Of a stretch of 5,633 nucleotides of DNA, positions 5,279-5,633 are shown one piece after another. This DNA comes from Paramuribaculum sp. (GTDB lineage Bacteria; Bacteroidota; Bacteroidia; Bacteroidales; Muribaculaceae): positions 1 through 5,633 of the forward strand of contig JAIDXA010000184.1 in NCBI GenBank assembly GCA_029058705.1. Direction: 5' to 3'. The notes beneath the pieces were generated by a model that did not search any database, was not told the DNA's origin, and was given only the letters and a program-made list of their open reading frames with translations. Position 1 is the stretch's first letter. Each line of letters begins with the position of its first letter. A program made the position numbers and the translations under genes.

Positions 5279-5633
5279 TTACCAGATGATCACGCGCTCT
5301 GCTTCGGGGCGGAACATCGGGTCGCCTTCTTTGATCTGGAATGCCTTGAAGAAGGGTTCGAGGTTGCGGAGGGTTACGTTGACGCGGTTTTCGCCGAGCG
5401 AGTGCACGTCGCCTGTTGTCAGTGAGCGGATCGCTTCTTCGCGGATGTTCTGTCCCCACAGGTTGGCATAGTTGAGATAGAATGCCTGGAAGGGGGTGAA
5501 TCCGTCGATGGTTGTATTCTCAACATCGATGCCTTTCTTTTTCTGTGAGTCGAGGAAGGCTGTCATGGCCACGCGCAGACCGCCCTGGTCGGCGATGTTC
5601 TCGCCCATGGTGTAGGTTCCGTTGGCGTGGAGT
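5279..5633 (-). CDS. pepO: M13 family (neprilysin/PepO-like) zinc metallopeptidase, C-terminal part
   Basis: Only the last 117 residues are in the window; the frame stays open to the right edge, so the gene starts outside it. The visible part begins LHANGTYTMGENIADQGGL. GENIAD matches the ExxxD motif of M13 peptidases, in which the glutamate (E11 of the visible part) is the third zinc ligand and the aspartate (D15) supports a zinc-binding histidine. FYLNYANLWGQNIREE (51-66) corresponds to the conserved F-x-x-x-A/YAxxW helix. DVHSLGENRVNVTLRN (75-90) contains the histidine (H77) and arginine (R83) that in neprilysin (H711, R717) contact the substrate and transition state, at identical spacing. 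The protein ends in IIW, like the terminal RVW or RxxW of the family. The HExxH motif lies upstream, outside the window. Bacterial members are usually exported oligopeptidases of about 650-700 residues; location cannot be judged here. It has its own terminator and is not in the same operon as its neighbours. Confidence 0.95.
   Translation of the reverse strand, partial: LHANGTYTMGENIADQGGLRVAMTAFLDSQKKKGIDVENTTIDGFTPFQAFYLNYANLWGQNIREEAIRSLTTGDVHSLGENRVNVTLRNLEPFFKAFQIKEGDPMFRPEAERVIIW

Noticed and set aside
1..5633. CRISPR array, insertion sequence, toxin-antitoxin or phage module
   Set aside because: No regularly spaced repeats, transposase, recombinase or small paired genes were seen.

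Overview
The window looks like a piece of a Bacteroidales chromosome, probably a gut lineage such as Muribaculaceae or a relative. The reasons are: exported proteins with WG-type repeats, a protein with FIDxDxG/YYVDSDPG repeats and a C-terminal domain resembling type IX secretion sorting domains, a Bacteroidetes-style pectate-lyase-fold protein, start codons without clear Shine-Dalgarno sequences, and TAnnTTTG-like promoter elements. The family-level placement is inference. All five protein genes that can be supported lie on the minus strand, so the window is transcribed from right to left.

Layout in the direction of transcription. Positions 5633-5279 hold the C-terminal end of an M13 (neprilysin/PepO) metallopeptidase, closed by a strong intrinsic terminator at 5211-5248. 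A gene-poor stretch of about 690 bp (4585-5278) follows. It carries a promoter-like motif (about 5139-5157), a GC hairpin and a large imperfect palindrome of about 240 bp (4843-5083). The palindrome can fold either as one long hairpin or as three side-by-side hairpins, and 7-bp direct repeats flank its outer part. This is the most unusual item in the window. Next is a two-gene unit: a secreted beta-helix protein (4584-3634) overlapping by 4 bp an exported repeat protein with a sorting-domain-like C-terminus (3637-2876). After a 132-bp gap with an inverted repeat and a second promoter-like motif comes another two-gene unit: a secreted WG-repeat protein (2743-1151) and, 12 bp later, a secreted protein ending in a DnaJ-like cysteine cluster (1138-110). 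A clear intrinsic terminator at 36-70 ends it.

Functionally, both two-gene units encode exported proteins with no recognisable enzyme active site. The first unit looks like cell-surface or secreted material. The second encodes two proteins whose mature N-termini are clearly related (a lysine-rich helix, LKKAGK...), which suggests a duplicated targeting or binding segment placed in front of two different cargo domains. The peptidase gene belongs to a separate transcription unit. No tRNA, rRNA, CRISPR array, transposase or phage gene was seen.
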